Translations under genes and position numbers: made by a program | Notes under the pieces: generated by a model | Told to the model about the DNA's origin: nothing | The model's database searches: none | What the model saw: only the letters and a program-made list of their open reading frames with translations | Part shown: piece by piece, positions 29,598-38,278 of the stretch | Layout of the letters: every line of letters starts with the position of its first letter | Numbering within the stretch: the first letter of the stretch is position 1 | Origin: Acidobacteria bacterium SCN 69-37 | GTDB taxonomy: Bacteria; Acidobacteriota; Vicinamibacteria; Vicinamibacterales; SCN-69-37 | DNA: 64,000 nucleotides | Direction: 5' to 3' | Assembly (NCBI GenBank): GCA_001724025.1 | Contig: MEDJ01000003.1 | Location: 90,001-154,000, forward strand

Positions 29598-31478
29598 ATG
29601 GAAGCACTGCTCTGGACCGTCCCGGCGCTGCCCCTGGCGGGGTTCCTCGTCCTGCTGCTGGCCGGCGGCCGCCTGCCGCGACCGCTCGTGGCGGCCATCG
29701 GCGTCGGCAGCGTGACAGCGGCGGCCGTCGTGGCTCTGCTGCTCGCCCGCGATTTCCTGGCCATGCCGCCCCCGGGCGGCGCGTTCGAGCAGCCGCTCTG
29801 GACGTTTTTCGATCTCGGCGGCCTGCGCGTCGACGCGGCCCTGCGGCTCGACGCGCTCTCGCTCGTCATGACGCTGGTCGTGACGATCGTCGGCGCGCTC
29901 ATCCACCTGTATTCGATCGGCTACATGCACGGCGACGCCGGGTACGCCAGGTTCTTCGCCTGCATGAACCTGTTCGTCGCCTCGATGCTCACGCTCGTGC
30001 TCGCCGACGACGTGTTCTTCCTGTTCGTCGGGTGGGAGGGCGTCGGCATCTGCAGCTTCCTGCTGATCGGCTTCTGGTTCGACGACCCGGCGAACGGGCG
30101 TGCGGCGGCCAAGGCGTTCCTCGTCACGCGGATCGGCGATGTCTGCCTCACGGTGGCGATGTTCCTGCTGATCGCGCAGTTCGGCACCCTGCACATCGCC
30201 ACGCTGCTCGAGCGCGCGCCCGCCCTGTGGGGACCGGGGGCGGCTGTGGCCACGCTGGCGGCTGCACTGCTGCTCGGCGCCGCCATCGGCAAGTCCGGGC
30301 AGTTGCCGCTGCAGGTCTGGCTGCCCGACGCGATGGCCGGCCCCACACCCGTCAGCGCACTCATTCACGCGGCGACGATGGTCACTGCGGGTGTGTACCT
30401 GATTGCCCGGATGCACGGCCTGTTCCTGCTCGCGCCCGCCGTGATGACGGCCGTCGCGGTCATCGGCGCGCTCACGCTCCTGCTGGCGGGCGTGGCCGCG
30501 CTGGCGCAGCGCGACATCAAGCGTGTGCTGGCGTATTCGACCATCAGCCAGATCGGCTACATGTTCCTCGCGCTCGGCGTGGGGGCCTGGTCGGCGGCGC
30601 TGTTTCACTTCTTCACGCACGCGATCTTCAAGGCGCTGCTCTTCATGGCGGCCGGCGCGATCATCGTCGCGCTGCACCACGAGCAGGACATGTACCGCAT
30701 GGGCGGCCTGCGGCGGCGGATGCCGGTGGTGTTCTGGACGTTCCTCGCCGGGGCGATTTCGCTCTGCGCGCTGCCGCTCGTCGGGGCCGGCTTCTTCAGC
30801 AAGGACCTGATCCTGTTCGAGGTCTTCTCCTCGACGGCCGGCGGCCCGGTGCTCTGGTTCGCCGGCGTGGTCGGCGCGTTCATCACGGCGCTCTACACCA
30901 GCCGGATGATGTGCCTGACGTTCTTCGGCGAGACAGGACCGGACGTCGAACACCCGACGCCGGCCGTGATGGCCGTGCCGCTGGTGGTGCTGGCCGTGGC
31001 CGCGACGTGTGCCGGTCTGCTCGAACTGCCGCGCACGCTCGGGAACCTGCCGCTGTTCTCGCACTTCCTCGAGTCGGTCCTCCCGCACGCGCCGCTGCGC
31101 GAGACGACCGTCTCGGTCGAACTGCTGTTGCAGGCCGTCTCGGCCGTGGTCGTCCTTGTCGGCCTGGGCGTCGGCTGGACGCTCTGGAAGCGCGGGGCCT
31201 TTGCGGACCGCGGATCGGCCGTGTCGCCCGCCACGGCCTGGGCGGCCTCGGGCCTCGGGTTCGATCGGCTGTACGGCGCGGTCGTCACGCGCCCCTACAC
31301 CGCGTTCGCAACGGCGAATGCCGCTGACGCGATCGATGGCGTGTGGCGCGCCGTGTCGGTCGTCAGCTACGTGCTGGCCGCCCTGCTGCGGCTCACGCAG
31401 AACGGACGCCTGCGCTGGTATGCGGCGGCGATCGGCGCCGGTACCGTCGTGGCCATCTATCTGGTCGTCTATACATGA
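29598..31478 (+). CDS. nuoL: NADH-quinone oxidoreductase subunit L
   Basis: A 626-residue distal antiporter-like proton-pumping subunit with 14 or more helices plus the long C-terminal lateral helix. Key pumping residues are the Glu in FLFVGWEGVGICSFLLIGFW (near residue 144), the Lys in AIGKSGQLPLQVWLPDAM (near residue 234) and the Lys in FFTHAIFKALLFM. It starts two bases after nuoK, and its stop overlaps the nuoM ATG by four bases. Confidence 0.98.
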   Translation: MEALLWTVPALPLAGFLVLLLAGGRLPRPLVAAIGVGSVTAAAVVALLLARDFLAMPPPGGAFEQPLWTFFDLGGLRVDAALRLDALSLVMTLVVTIVGALIHLYSIGYMHGDAGYARFFACMNLFVASMLTLVLADDVFFLFVGWEGVGICSFLLIGFWFDDPANGRAAAKAFLVTRIGDVCLTVAMFLLIAQFGTLHIATLLERAPALWGPGAAVATLAAALLLGAAIGKSGQLPLQVWLPDAMAGPTPVSALIHAATMVTAGVYLIARMHGLFLLAPAVMTAVAVIGALTLLLAGVAALAQRDIKRVLAYSTISQIGYMFLALGVGAWSAALFHFFTHAIFKALLFMAAGAIIVALHHEQDMYRMGGLRRRMPVVFWTFLAGAISLCALPLVGAGFFSKDLILFEVFSSTAGGPVLWFAGVVGAFITALYTSRMMCLTFFGETGPDVEHPTPAVMAVPLVVLAVAATCAGLLELPRTLGNLPLFSHFLESVLPHAPLRETTVSVELLLQAVSAVVVLVGLGVGWTLWKRGAFADRGSAVSPATAWAASGLGFDRLYGAVVTRPYTAFATANAADAIDGVWRAVSVVSYVLAALLRLTQNGRLRWYAAAIGAGTVVAIYLVVYT

Positions 31479-32941
31479 GCGTCCTCTGGATTTTCCTGCT
31501 CCCGCTGATTGGCGCGGCGATCGCGCCGTGGATCGGCCGCGCGGCACGGACCGCGGCGATGGCCGTGCTGGCTGTCGACGCGCTGCTGCTCGTGCAGCTC
31601 TGGCGCCAGGCCGACGTGTCGGCCGCATCGCCCTGGATCGCCACCTGGTCGGCCGACTGGGTGCCGCAGCTCGGCATCCGTTTCGCGTTCGGTCTCGACG
31701 GGTTCGCGCTGGCGCTTTCGCTGATGGCGTGCGTCGTCGCGTTCGCCACGCTGGCGGCGACACCGGGCCGCGGCCACGAGGACGGCGCGTTCTGCGCGTG
31801 GTTCCTGACCGGTGTCGCCGGAGTGCTCGGCGTCTTCCTGGCCACGGACCTCGCGCTGTTCTTCGTGTGCTTCGAGGTCATGCTGCTGCCGGTGGTGGCG
31901 CTGATCGTGCGGTGGGGCCAGGGCGATACGCGGCGCGTGGCCCTGCGGTTCTTCGTGTTCACCCAGACGGGCGGGTTGCTGATGCTTGTCTCGATCGTCG
32001 GACTGCACGTCGTCCATCACGCCGCGACCGGTGTCCGCACGTTCGACTACACGGCCCTGCTCGCCACGCCGCTCGACGACGGCCTGGCGCGGCTGTTCCT
32101 GATCGGCTTCCTCGCCGCGTTTGCCGTGAAGCTGCCCATCGTGCCGTTCCACACCTGGCAGGCGCCGGCCTATGCCGCGGCGCCGACCGAAGGGGCGGTG
32201 CTGCTCGCCGCGCTCATGGCGAAGACCGCGGGCTACGGCCTGCTGCGGTTCGCGCTGCCGCTGTTTCCGACAGCGGCGGTGGAACTCGCGCCCTGGATGA
32301 TGGCGCTCGGCGTCCTCACGATTCTCTATGCCGCGTGGCTGGCGTACGGCCAGCAGGATCTCGTCCGCGTGATCGCCTATTCGAGTGCCAGCCATCTCGG
32401 CTACGTCGTGCTCGGCGCGTTCGCCATGAACGAACTGGGGCGGACGGGTGCGGTCGTGCAGATGATCAGCCACGGCCTGAGCGTGACGGGGCTGTTCCTG
32501 GTCTACGCGCACGTGGCCCGCACTGCCGGGGCCCGCGAACTGCGCGATCTCGGCGGCCTGTGGAAGACCGCGCCGGCGCTCGGGATGATCGGCGTGGCGT
32601 TCGCGTTCGCGACGCTGGGCCTGCCGGGACTCGGCAATTTCGTGGGTGAGTTCATGACGCTGGCCGGGGCCTTCCAGCGGTTTCCGCTGGCGGCCGCGCT
32701 CGGGGCGATTGGCGCGGTGCTGAGCGCCGCCTACGCGCTGCGGATGTTCCAGTTGACGTTCTTCGGGCCACCGCACGCGTCGCGTCGCGCCGCGGCGCTG
32801 CCCGTCGGTTCGCTCGTCGTCTGCGCCGGGCTCCTGGTCGGGCTGGTGTGGACCGGGTTCCACCCGCAGTCGATCGTCACGCTGATCGCGCCGTCGCCGT
32901 CGGCGGCCCTGGAGCAGACGGCACAGGGAGTCCAGCCGTGA
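31475..32941 (+). CDS. nuoM: NADH-quinone oxidoreductase subunit M
   Basis: A 488-residue antiporter-like pumping subunit. The helix 5 Glu lies in LFFVCFEVMLLPVVALIVRWG, Lys residues in AVKLPIVPFHTW (near residue 225) and ALMAKTAGYGLLRF, and the helix 12 Glu in GLGNFVGEFMTLAG. The usual HSQAPT element reads YAAAPT here. It is coupled by overlaps to nuoL (ATGA) and nuoN (GTGA). Confidence 0.97.
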   Translation: MSVLWIFLLPLIGAAIAPWIGRAARTAAMAVLAVDALLLVQLWRQADVSAASPWIATWSADWVPQLGIRFAFGLDGFALALSLMACVVAFATLAATPGRGHEDGAFCAWFLTGVAGVLGVFLATDLALFFVCFEVMLLPVVALIVRWGQGDTRRVALRFFVFTQTGGLLMLVSIVGLHVVHHAATGVRTFDYTALLATPLDDGLARLFLIGFLAAFAVKLPIVPFHTWQAPAYAAAPTEGAVLLAALMAKTAGYGLLRFALPLFPTAAVELAPWMMALGVLTILYAAWLAYGQQDLVRVIAYSSASHLGYVVLGAFAMNELGRTGAVVQMISHGLSVTGLFLVYAHVARTAGARELRDLGGLWKTAPALGMIGVAFAFATLGLPGLGNFVGEFMTLAGAFQRFPLAAALGAIGAVLSAAYALRMFQLTFFGPPHASRRAAALPVGSLVVCAGLLVGLVWTGFHPQSIVTLIAPSPSAALEQTAQGVQP

Positions 32942-34371
32942 GCGCCGCCGACATGCTGGCGCTGCTGCCGCTCGTCATCCTGGCCGCCACGCCCATCGTC
33001 CTGCTGCTGACGATCTCGACCGAGCGTCGCCACGCTCTCACGGCCGGTCTGGCCCTCACCGGCCTGGTCGGTGCGCTGCTGGCGCTGCCGACGGCGGCGG
33101 CCCAGGCCCCGCGCGACGTCACGGTCCTGCTGCGCGTGGACGCGTCGGGGCTCGCCTACGCGGCGCTCGCGATCGTCGCGGCGGCGTGTCTGGTGGTGAT
33201 CGGCTACCGGTACGTCGGGGCGCGCGAGGCGAATCCCGAGGAGTACTACGTCCTGCTGCTCATCGCGACGGCCGGGATCGTCGCCATGGCGTTCAGCACG
33301 CACTTCGTGTCGTTCTATCTCGGTCTCGAGATCCTGAGCGTGTCCCTGTACGGCCTGATGGCCTACTTCCGCCGCGATCGGTGGGGCACCGAGGCCGGCA
33401 TGAAGTATCTCGTGCTCGCGTCGGCGTCGGCGGCATTCCTGCTGTTCGGGATGGCGCTCATCTACGCGGAACTCGGCACGATGACCTTCGCGGGCCTCGT
33501 GGCGGCCTCGCCCGAGCAGATGAGCAACGCGGTCGTGCTGCTCGGCCTGGCCATGCTGTGCGCGAGCATCGGCTTCAAGCTGTCGATCGTCCCGTTCCAC
33601 TACTGGACGCCAGACATCTACGACGGCGCCCCGGCCTCGGTCGTGGCCTTCGCGTCGACGGCCGGCAAGCTCGGTGTGTTCGCCGTGATCGTGCGCTACT
33701 TCCTGCTGCCCGTCGGCGCCGTCACCAGCGGCCTGACGACGTATCTCGTGGTGACGGCCGTGGCCTCGATGCTGGTCGGCAACCTGCTGGCGCTGCTGCA
33801 GACGAACCTCAAGCGCCTGCTCGCCTATTCTTCGATCGCGCACATGGGCTACATCGCCGTCGCCTTCCTGGCGCACGGGCCGGTGGCCGCCGAGACGGTG
33901 ACGTTCTACGTGCTGGGCTACACGCTGGCGTCAATCGCGGTCTTCGGCGTGATTGCCGTGCTGTCGACCGAGCCGGGCCGCACGAGCGATCTCGATCACA
34001 TCGCGGACTACAAGGGCCTGCTACGCACGCGGCCGGTGCTCGGCGCGGTGCTCATTGCCGGGCTGCTCTCGTTCGCGGGCATCCCGCTTACTGCCGGTTT
34101 CCTCGGCAAGGTCTACGTCGTACTGGCCGGCGCGCAGGACGGGCACTGGTTCGTGCTCCTGGCGCTGGCGCTCAGCAGCGTGGCCGGCGCGTGGTACTAC
34201 CTGCGCGTCGTCGTGGCCGTCTGCTCGACACCCGATGGCGAGTCGGCCCTCGAACGTCCCTCGGTGCCGGCCGCACCCACGGCCGTGCTGGCCGTGCTGG
34301 CGGTGGCCGTGCTGATCCTCGGCACGTATCCCGCGCCGGTGCTCGCGGTCATCGAATCGCTGCACCGCTGA
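32938..34371 (+). CDS. nuoN: NADH-quinone oxidoreductase subunit N
   Basis: A 477-residue antiporter-like pumping subunit. The helix 5 Glu lies in SFYLGLEILSVSLYGLMAYFR (near residue 130), Lys residues in GFKLSIVPFHYWTPDIYDGAP and STAGKLGVFAV, and the helix 12 Lys in LTAGFLGKVYVV. The GTG start overlaps the nuoM stop (GTGA). An internal ATG five codons later is an alternative. It closes the operon; no convincing terminator follows, so some read-through into the MacA-like gene 87 bases on is possible. Confidence 0.97.
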   Translation: MSAADMLALLPLVILAATPIVLLLTISTERRHALTAGLALTGLVGALLALPTAAAQAPRDVTVLLRVDASGLAYAALAIVAAACLVVIGYRYVGAREANPEEYYVLLLIATAGIVAMAFSTHFVSFYLGLEILSVSLYGLMAYFRRDRWGTEAGMKYLVLASASAAFLLFGMALIYAELGTMTFAGLVAASPEQMSNAVVLLGLAMLCASIGFKLSIVPFHYWTPDIYDGAPASVVAFASTAGKLGVFAVIVRYFLLPVGAVTSGLTTYLVVTAVASMLVGNLLALLQTNLKRLLAYSSIAHMGYIAVAFLAHGPVAAETVTFYVLGYTLASIAVFGVIAVLSTEPGRTSDLDHIADYKGLLRTRPVLGAVLIAGLLSFAGIPLTAGFLGKVYVVLAGAQDGHWFVLLALALSSVAGAWYYLRVVVAVCSTPDGESALERPSVPAAPTAVLAVLAVAVLILGTYPAPVLAVIESLHR

Positions 34372-34457
34372 CGATCGGCTGAAACTTCACCCGTGCCCGA
34401 GGGTTCTCCACGGCAGGCGACGGGGCCTCGATGCCGCCTGCCCGCCTGGAGATCGTC

Positions 34458-35651
34458 ATGCGCCTGCTCCGTCGGCCCGTCGTGGCCATTCCCATCGTGT
34501 TCACCGTGGTCCTGATCGCCTGGCTGCTCGCCGGCCCGGGCCGCGCCGCCGAAGGCCCCGATCCTTCCGCCATCGTCGCCGTCGAGAAGGGCACGATGGT
34601 CGTCTCCGTGGTGGCCACGGGCAAGGTCGAACCGATCACAAAGGTCGAGATCAAGTCGAAGGCCAACGGCATCATCGAGCGCCTGCTGACCGACATTGAT
34701 CAGGTGGTCGAGCCGGGCCAGATCCTCGCGGAACTCGACCGCGAGAACCTGACGGCACGCCTGCGCGAGGCGCGCGCGAACCTGCAGGCGGCCGAGGCCG
34801 CGCGCGACGGGGCGCTGGCGCAGGTGAAGAAGAGCGAGATCGAAGCCGAGTCGCCGGAGGTGGAACTGGCCGCGCGCAACTTCCAGCGTGCCGAGCAGCT
34901 TGCCGACGGCCGGCTGCTCTCGGCCTCGCAGCTCGATGAATCGCGTACGGCGCTCGACCAGGCGCGGAACCGCCAGCGTGCCGCTGTCGGGCAACTCGCG
35001 ATCGCCCGCGCGCGCGTCGTCGAAGCCGAGGCGAACGTGGCACAGGCGCAGGCGGCGGTCGAGCGTGCGGCCGAGGAACTGGCCAGTGCCACCATCCGCG
35101 CGCCCATCCATGCCACGGTGCTCACGCGCGACGTCGAGGTGGGCAGCCCCGTGTCGTCGATCCTCAACATGGGCGCGAACGCGACACTCGTGATGACGCT
35201 CGGCGACATCGACAGGGTCCACGTGAAGGGCCGCGTCGACGAGGCGGACATCGGCCGCGTGCAGGTGGGGCAGGCGGCGCGGATCACGACCGAAACGTTC
35301 CGCGATCGCGTGTTCGACGGCCGCGTCACGCGCATTTCGCCGATCGGGGTCGAGCGCGACAACGTCACGACGTTCGCCGTCGAAGTGTCGATCGACAACC
35401 CGGCCAAGATTCTGAAGGCCAACATGACGGCCAACGCGGAAATCGTGCTCGAGTCGCTGCCCGACTCGCTGCTGCTCCCGGAAACGGCCATCATCTACGA
35501 CGCCCAGCGGCGCGCGTTCGTGGATGTGTTCGATCGCGCGGCGGCCAACGGGCGACGACGCGTGCCCGTGACCGTCGGCGTCGGGAACGGCTCGCGCACG
35601 CAGATCCTCGACGGCCTGCGCGAGGGCGACCAGGTCGTGCTGCCGGGGTGA
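34458..35651 (+). CDS. MacA/HlyD-type periplasmic adaptor subunit
   Basis: A 397-residue membrane-fusion protein. An N-terminal anchor helix (residues 7-26) is followed by a lipoyl half (KVEIKSKANGIIERLL), a long alpha-helical hairpin (residues 90-200, with alternating Glu, Ala and Gln heptads), the second lipoyl half (ATIRAPIHATVLTRDVEVG) and beta-barrel domains. It would bridge an inner-membrane transporter to an outer-membrane channel. The ATG at 34458 has a GGAG ribosome site; an ATG 27 bases upstream is possible. It is followed after three bases by two permease genes, making a MacAB-like export operon, but no ATPase gene is nearby. Confidence 0.9.
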   Translation: MRLLRRPVVAIPIVFTVVLIAWLLAGPGRAAEGPDPSAIVAVEKGTMVVSVVATGKVEPITKVEIKSKANGIIERLLTDIDQVVEPGQILAELDRENLTARLREARANLQAAEAARDGALAQVKKSEIEAESPEVELAARNFQRAEQLADGRLLSASQLDESRTALDQARNRQRAAVGQLAIARARVVEAEANVAQAQAAVERAAEELASATIRAPIHATVLTRDVEVGSPVSSILNMGANATLVMTLGDIDRVHVKGRVDEADIGRVQVGQAARITTETFRDRVFDGRVTRISPIGVERDNVTTFAVEVSIDNPAKILKANMTANAEIVLESLPDSLLLPETAIIYDAQRRAFVDVFDRAAANGRRRVPVTVGVGNGSRTQILDGLREGDQVVLPG

Positions 35652-35654
35652 CGC

Positions 35655-36950
35655 GTGCGTGAGGTCCTCGATCAGGTCGTCCAGAACCTGCGCGCCAACA
35701 GGCTCCGATCGATCCTGACGATGTTCGGGATCCTGTGGGGTGTGGTGTCCGTGGTCGTGCTCGGCGCGACCGGCGAGGGATTCCAGCGCGGCAACCAGGC
35801 CGTGCTCGAGACGCTCGGGAAGAACGTCGGCATCGTCTGGGGCGGCCGCACATCCGCGCACGCCGGCGGCGAGCGCGCCGGCCGCCGCGTGTTCCTCACG
35901 GCCGACGATGCGCGGGCGCTCGCGCGGGAGTCGAGCTACCTCGCGGTCGTCAGTCCTGAAATCCAGTGCGGCGGCGTTACCGTACGGAGTCGCCACAACG
36001 CCGCGGCGCTGACGGTTCATGGCGTCGAGCCGCAGTACCAGGCGATTCGGACCGTGGAAATTGCGCACGGTCGCGGCCTGCGCGATGGCGACAACGATGG
36101 ACGCCTGCGCGTGGCACTCGTCGGCGCCGACGCGGCCCGCCAGTTGTTCGGCGCGCGCGAGGCCGTCGGCCAGCAGGTGCAGCTCAACGGGCTGCCGTTC
36201 ATCGTCATCGGCCGGTTGGTGAAGAAGGATCAGAACAGCAGCTACAGCGGACCCGACAACGACAAGGTCTTCATCCCGTTCTCGACCATGGCGCGCGACT
36301 TCCCGCGGACCGATGCGCCGCCAGGCGCCGTATCCCAGATCATCGTCGCGCCGCATGACTGGGTGGTGCGGGACATGCCGCGTATCCTCGCCGCACGTCC
36401 GGGCCGGATCGAGGACATCGACTGGCCGCTCGAACGCGAGATCCGGCGCGTGCTGGCGATCAGGCACGGCTTCGATCCCGCCGACCGCAACGCCATCGCG
36501 ATGTGGGACACGGCGTTGGAGTCGATGATGTTCGGCCGCATGGTGCAGACCATGAAGGACTTCTTCAGCCTGGTCGGCTTCGTCACGCTGGCGCTCGGCG
36601 GGCTGGGCGTGATGAACATCATGCTCGTCGCCGTGCAGGAGCGCACGCGCGAGATTGGCGTCCGCAAGGCGCTCGGCGCGACGACGGCGCAGGTGCAGCG
36701 CCAGTTCTTCCTCGAAGGCTTCCTGTTGACGCTGCTCAGCGGCACGATCGGGTTCGTGCTGGCCGCCGGGATCTGCGCGGCCATCAACACGCTGCCGATG
36801 CCGACGCGGTTCCAGGGCATGACGATCACCTGGCAGGCCAGTGTCTGGGCCATTGCGGTGCTCGTCCTGATCGGCGTGGCCACGTCGACGTTCCCGGCGA
36901 GACGTGCTGCACGCCTCCCGCCTGTCGAGGCGCTGAGGTACGACGGGTGA
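35655..36950 (+). CDS. MacB/FtsX-type ABC transporter permease (first of pair)
   Basis: A 431-residue permease. A first helix (residues 18-40, RSILTMFGILWGVVSVVVLG) is followed by a periplasmic MacB_PCD domain (residues 45-290) and an FtsX domain with three helices at the C-terminus, including GLGVMNIMLVAVQERTREIGVRKALGAT and the TFPARRAARLPPVEALRYDG ending. These are mechanotransmission-type permeases. Unlike MacB itself it has no fused ATPase domain. GTG starts it three bases after the adaptor, and its stop overlaps the next gene by four bases. It is a diverged paralogue of its neighbour. Confidence 0.9.
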   Translation: MREVLDQVVQNLRANRLRSILTMFGILWGVVSVVVLGATGEGFQRGNQAVLETLGKNVGIVWGGRTSAHAGGERAGRRVFLTADDARALARESSYLAVVSPEIQCGGVTVRSRHNAAALTVHGVEPQYQAIRTVEIAHGRGLRDGDNDGRLRVALVGADAARQLFGAREAVGQQVQLNGLPFIVIGRLVKKDQNSSYSGPDNDKVFIPFSTMARDFPRTDAPPGAVSQIIVAPHDWVVRDMPRILAARPGRIEDIDWPLEREIRRVLAIRHGFDPADRNAIAMWDTALESMMFGRMVQTMKDFFSLVGFVTLALGGLGVMNIMLVAVQERTREIGVRKALGATTAQVQRQFFLEGFLLTLLSGTIGFVLAAGICAAINTLPMPTRFQGMTITWQASVWAIAVLVLIGVATSTFPARRAARLPPVEALRYDG

Positions 36951-38197
36951 CCGACATCCTTCGCGAGGCCGTTGTCGGACTCTGGCGCAACCGCACGCGC
37001 ACACTGCTGTCGATGCTCGGCATCTCGTGGGGCATCGTCGCGGTCGTGGGCCTGCTGGCGTACGGGGACGGGTTCGATCAGGCGCTGCTCCGCGGCTTTC
37101 AGGGGGCGTTCGGCGACGGCGTCTCTGTCGTGTTCGGCGGACAGACGAGCATGCAGGCCGGCGGGGAGCGTGCCGGTCGTCCGGTGCGGATGCGGCTGGC
37201 CGATGCCGAGGCGGTCGGCGAACTGCCGCTGGTGAAGGCGTGGAGTCCGGAGTACATCCGCGGCGGCACGGTGACGTGGGGCACGAAGCAGGCCGACTAT
37301 GCCGTGCGCGGTGTGGCGCCGGCATACGCATCGATGCGCGCGCAGCCCGCGGCCGCCGGCCGCTTCCTCGATGCCGAGGACGTGCGCCTCCAACGTCGCG
37401 TCGTGTTCCTCGGATCCGAGGTTGCGCGCAAGCTGTTCGGTCAGGTCGATCCCGTGGGCGAGTCCGTCCGCATCATGGGCATGTCGTTCGACGTGATTGG
37501 TGTGCAGAAAGAGAAAGTGCAGCTGTCGAACTACAACAGGCCCGACAGTGAGAGCGTCTTCATTCCGCACACGACGGCCGGCCAGCTCTGGAACACCGAG
37601 TTCCTCACCACGTTCGTCTACCAGGCGATGGATCCCGGCCTGGGGACGCGTATCGACACGCAGATGCGCGAGGTGCTCGCGCGGCGCCTGCGGTTCGATC
37701 CGGCCGATGAGCGGGCGATCGACGCCTGGGGCTATGCCGAATCGGTGGCGATCACGGCCGGCATCGTCACGGGTCTGAAGATCGTGCTCGGGTTCATCGG
37801 CGTCCTGACGCTGGCGATTGGCGGCATCGGCGTGATGAACATCATGTTCGTGTCGGTGACCGAGCGCACGGCGGAGATCGGGCTGCGCAAGGCGCTCGGT
37901 GCGCGGCGCGGCCTGATCCTGCTGCAGTTCCTGACCGAGGGGCTCGTCACCACCGTGGCCGGCGGCAGCGCCGGGATCCTGCTGTCGTTCGCGCTGGTCT
38001 GGCTGCTCAGCCCGAGGCCGTTCCTGTCCGAACTGCTCGACGACTCGACGGGCGCGGCCGACATCCACCTGCGGCTGTCGTTCGAGCTCGTGGCCATCAG
38101 CAGCGCCATCCTGATGATCGTCGGCCTCGTCAGCGCATTTGTCCCCGCCCTGCGCGCCGCGCGCATGGATCCGATTGCTGCCCTGCGACAGGACTGA
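36947..38197 (+). CDS. MacB/FtsX-type ABC transporter permease (second of pair)
   Basis: A 416-residue paralogue of the preceding gene with the same order: N-terminal helix (LLSMLGISWGIVAVVGLLAYG), MacB_PCD periplasmic domain, and C-terminal FtsX core with GIGVMNIMFVSVTERTAEIGLRKALGAR and PALRAARMDPIAALRQD. Both carry the periplasmic run AGGERAGR near residue 70, indicating shared ancestry. The GTGA overlap couples it to the first permease, and the two may form a heterodimer with an ATPase encoded elsewhere (inference). Confidence 0.9.
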   Translation: MTDILREAVVGLWRNRTRTLLSMLGISWGIVAVVGLLAYGDGFDQALLRGFQGAFGDGVSVVFGGQTSMQAGGERAGRPVRMRLADAEAVGELPLVKAWSPEYIRGGTVTWGTKQADYAVRGVAPAYASMRAQPAAAGRFLDAEDVRLQRRVVFLGSEVARKLFGQVDPVGESVRIMGMSFDVIGVQKEKVQLSNYNRPDSESVFIPHTTAGQLWNTEFLTTFVYQAMDPGLGTRIDTQMREVLARRLRFDPADERAIDAWGYAESVAITAGIVTGLKIVLGFIGVLTLAIGGIGVMNIMFVSVTERTAEIGLRKALGARRGLILLQFLTEGLVTTVAGGSAGILLSFALVWLLSPRPFLSELLDDSTGAADIHLRLSFELVAISSAILMIVGLVSAFVPALRAARMDPIAALRQD

Positions 38198-38210
38198 GAG
38201 GCCATCATCC

Positions 38211-38236
38211 GGAGCCCAGGGCTTCGGCCCCAGGGG
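38211..38236 (-). repeat. Degenerate palindromic repeat element
   Basis: GGAGCCCAGGGCTTCGGCCC and the following CAGGGGA resemble the minus-orientation element but with a base lost from one arm and TTCG in place of TTCA in the loop. It lies just past the second permease stop. Confidence 0.6.
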
Positions 38237-38266
38237 AACACCCGCGACGCGTGATTAGCGATCCCC

Positions 38267-38272
38267 GATAAT
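38267..38272 (+). promoter_or_regulatory. Putative -10 element, leaderless GT-C-like gene
   Basis: GATAAT (five of six to TATAAT) is followed by GGCGCG and then GTG at 38279, the same six-base spacer seen before the prolyl oligopeptidase start. No Shine-Dalgarno is present. Confidence 0.5.
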
Positions 38273-38278
38273 GGCGCG

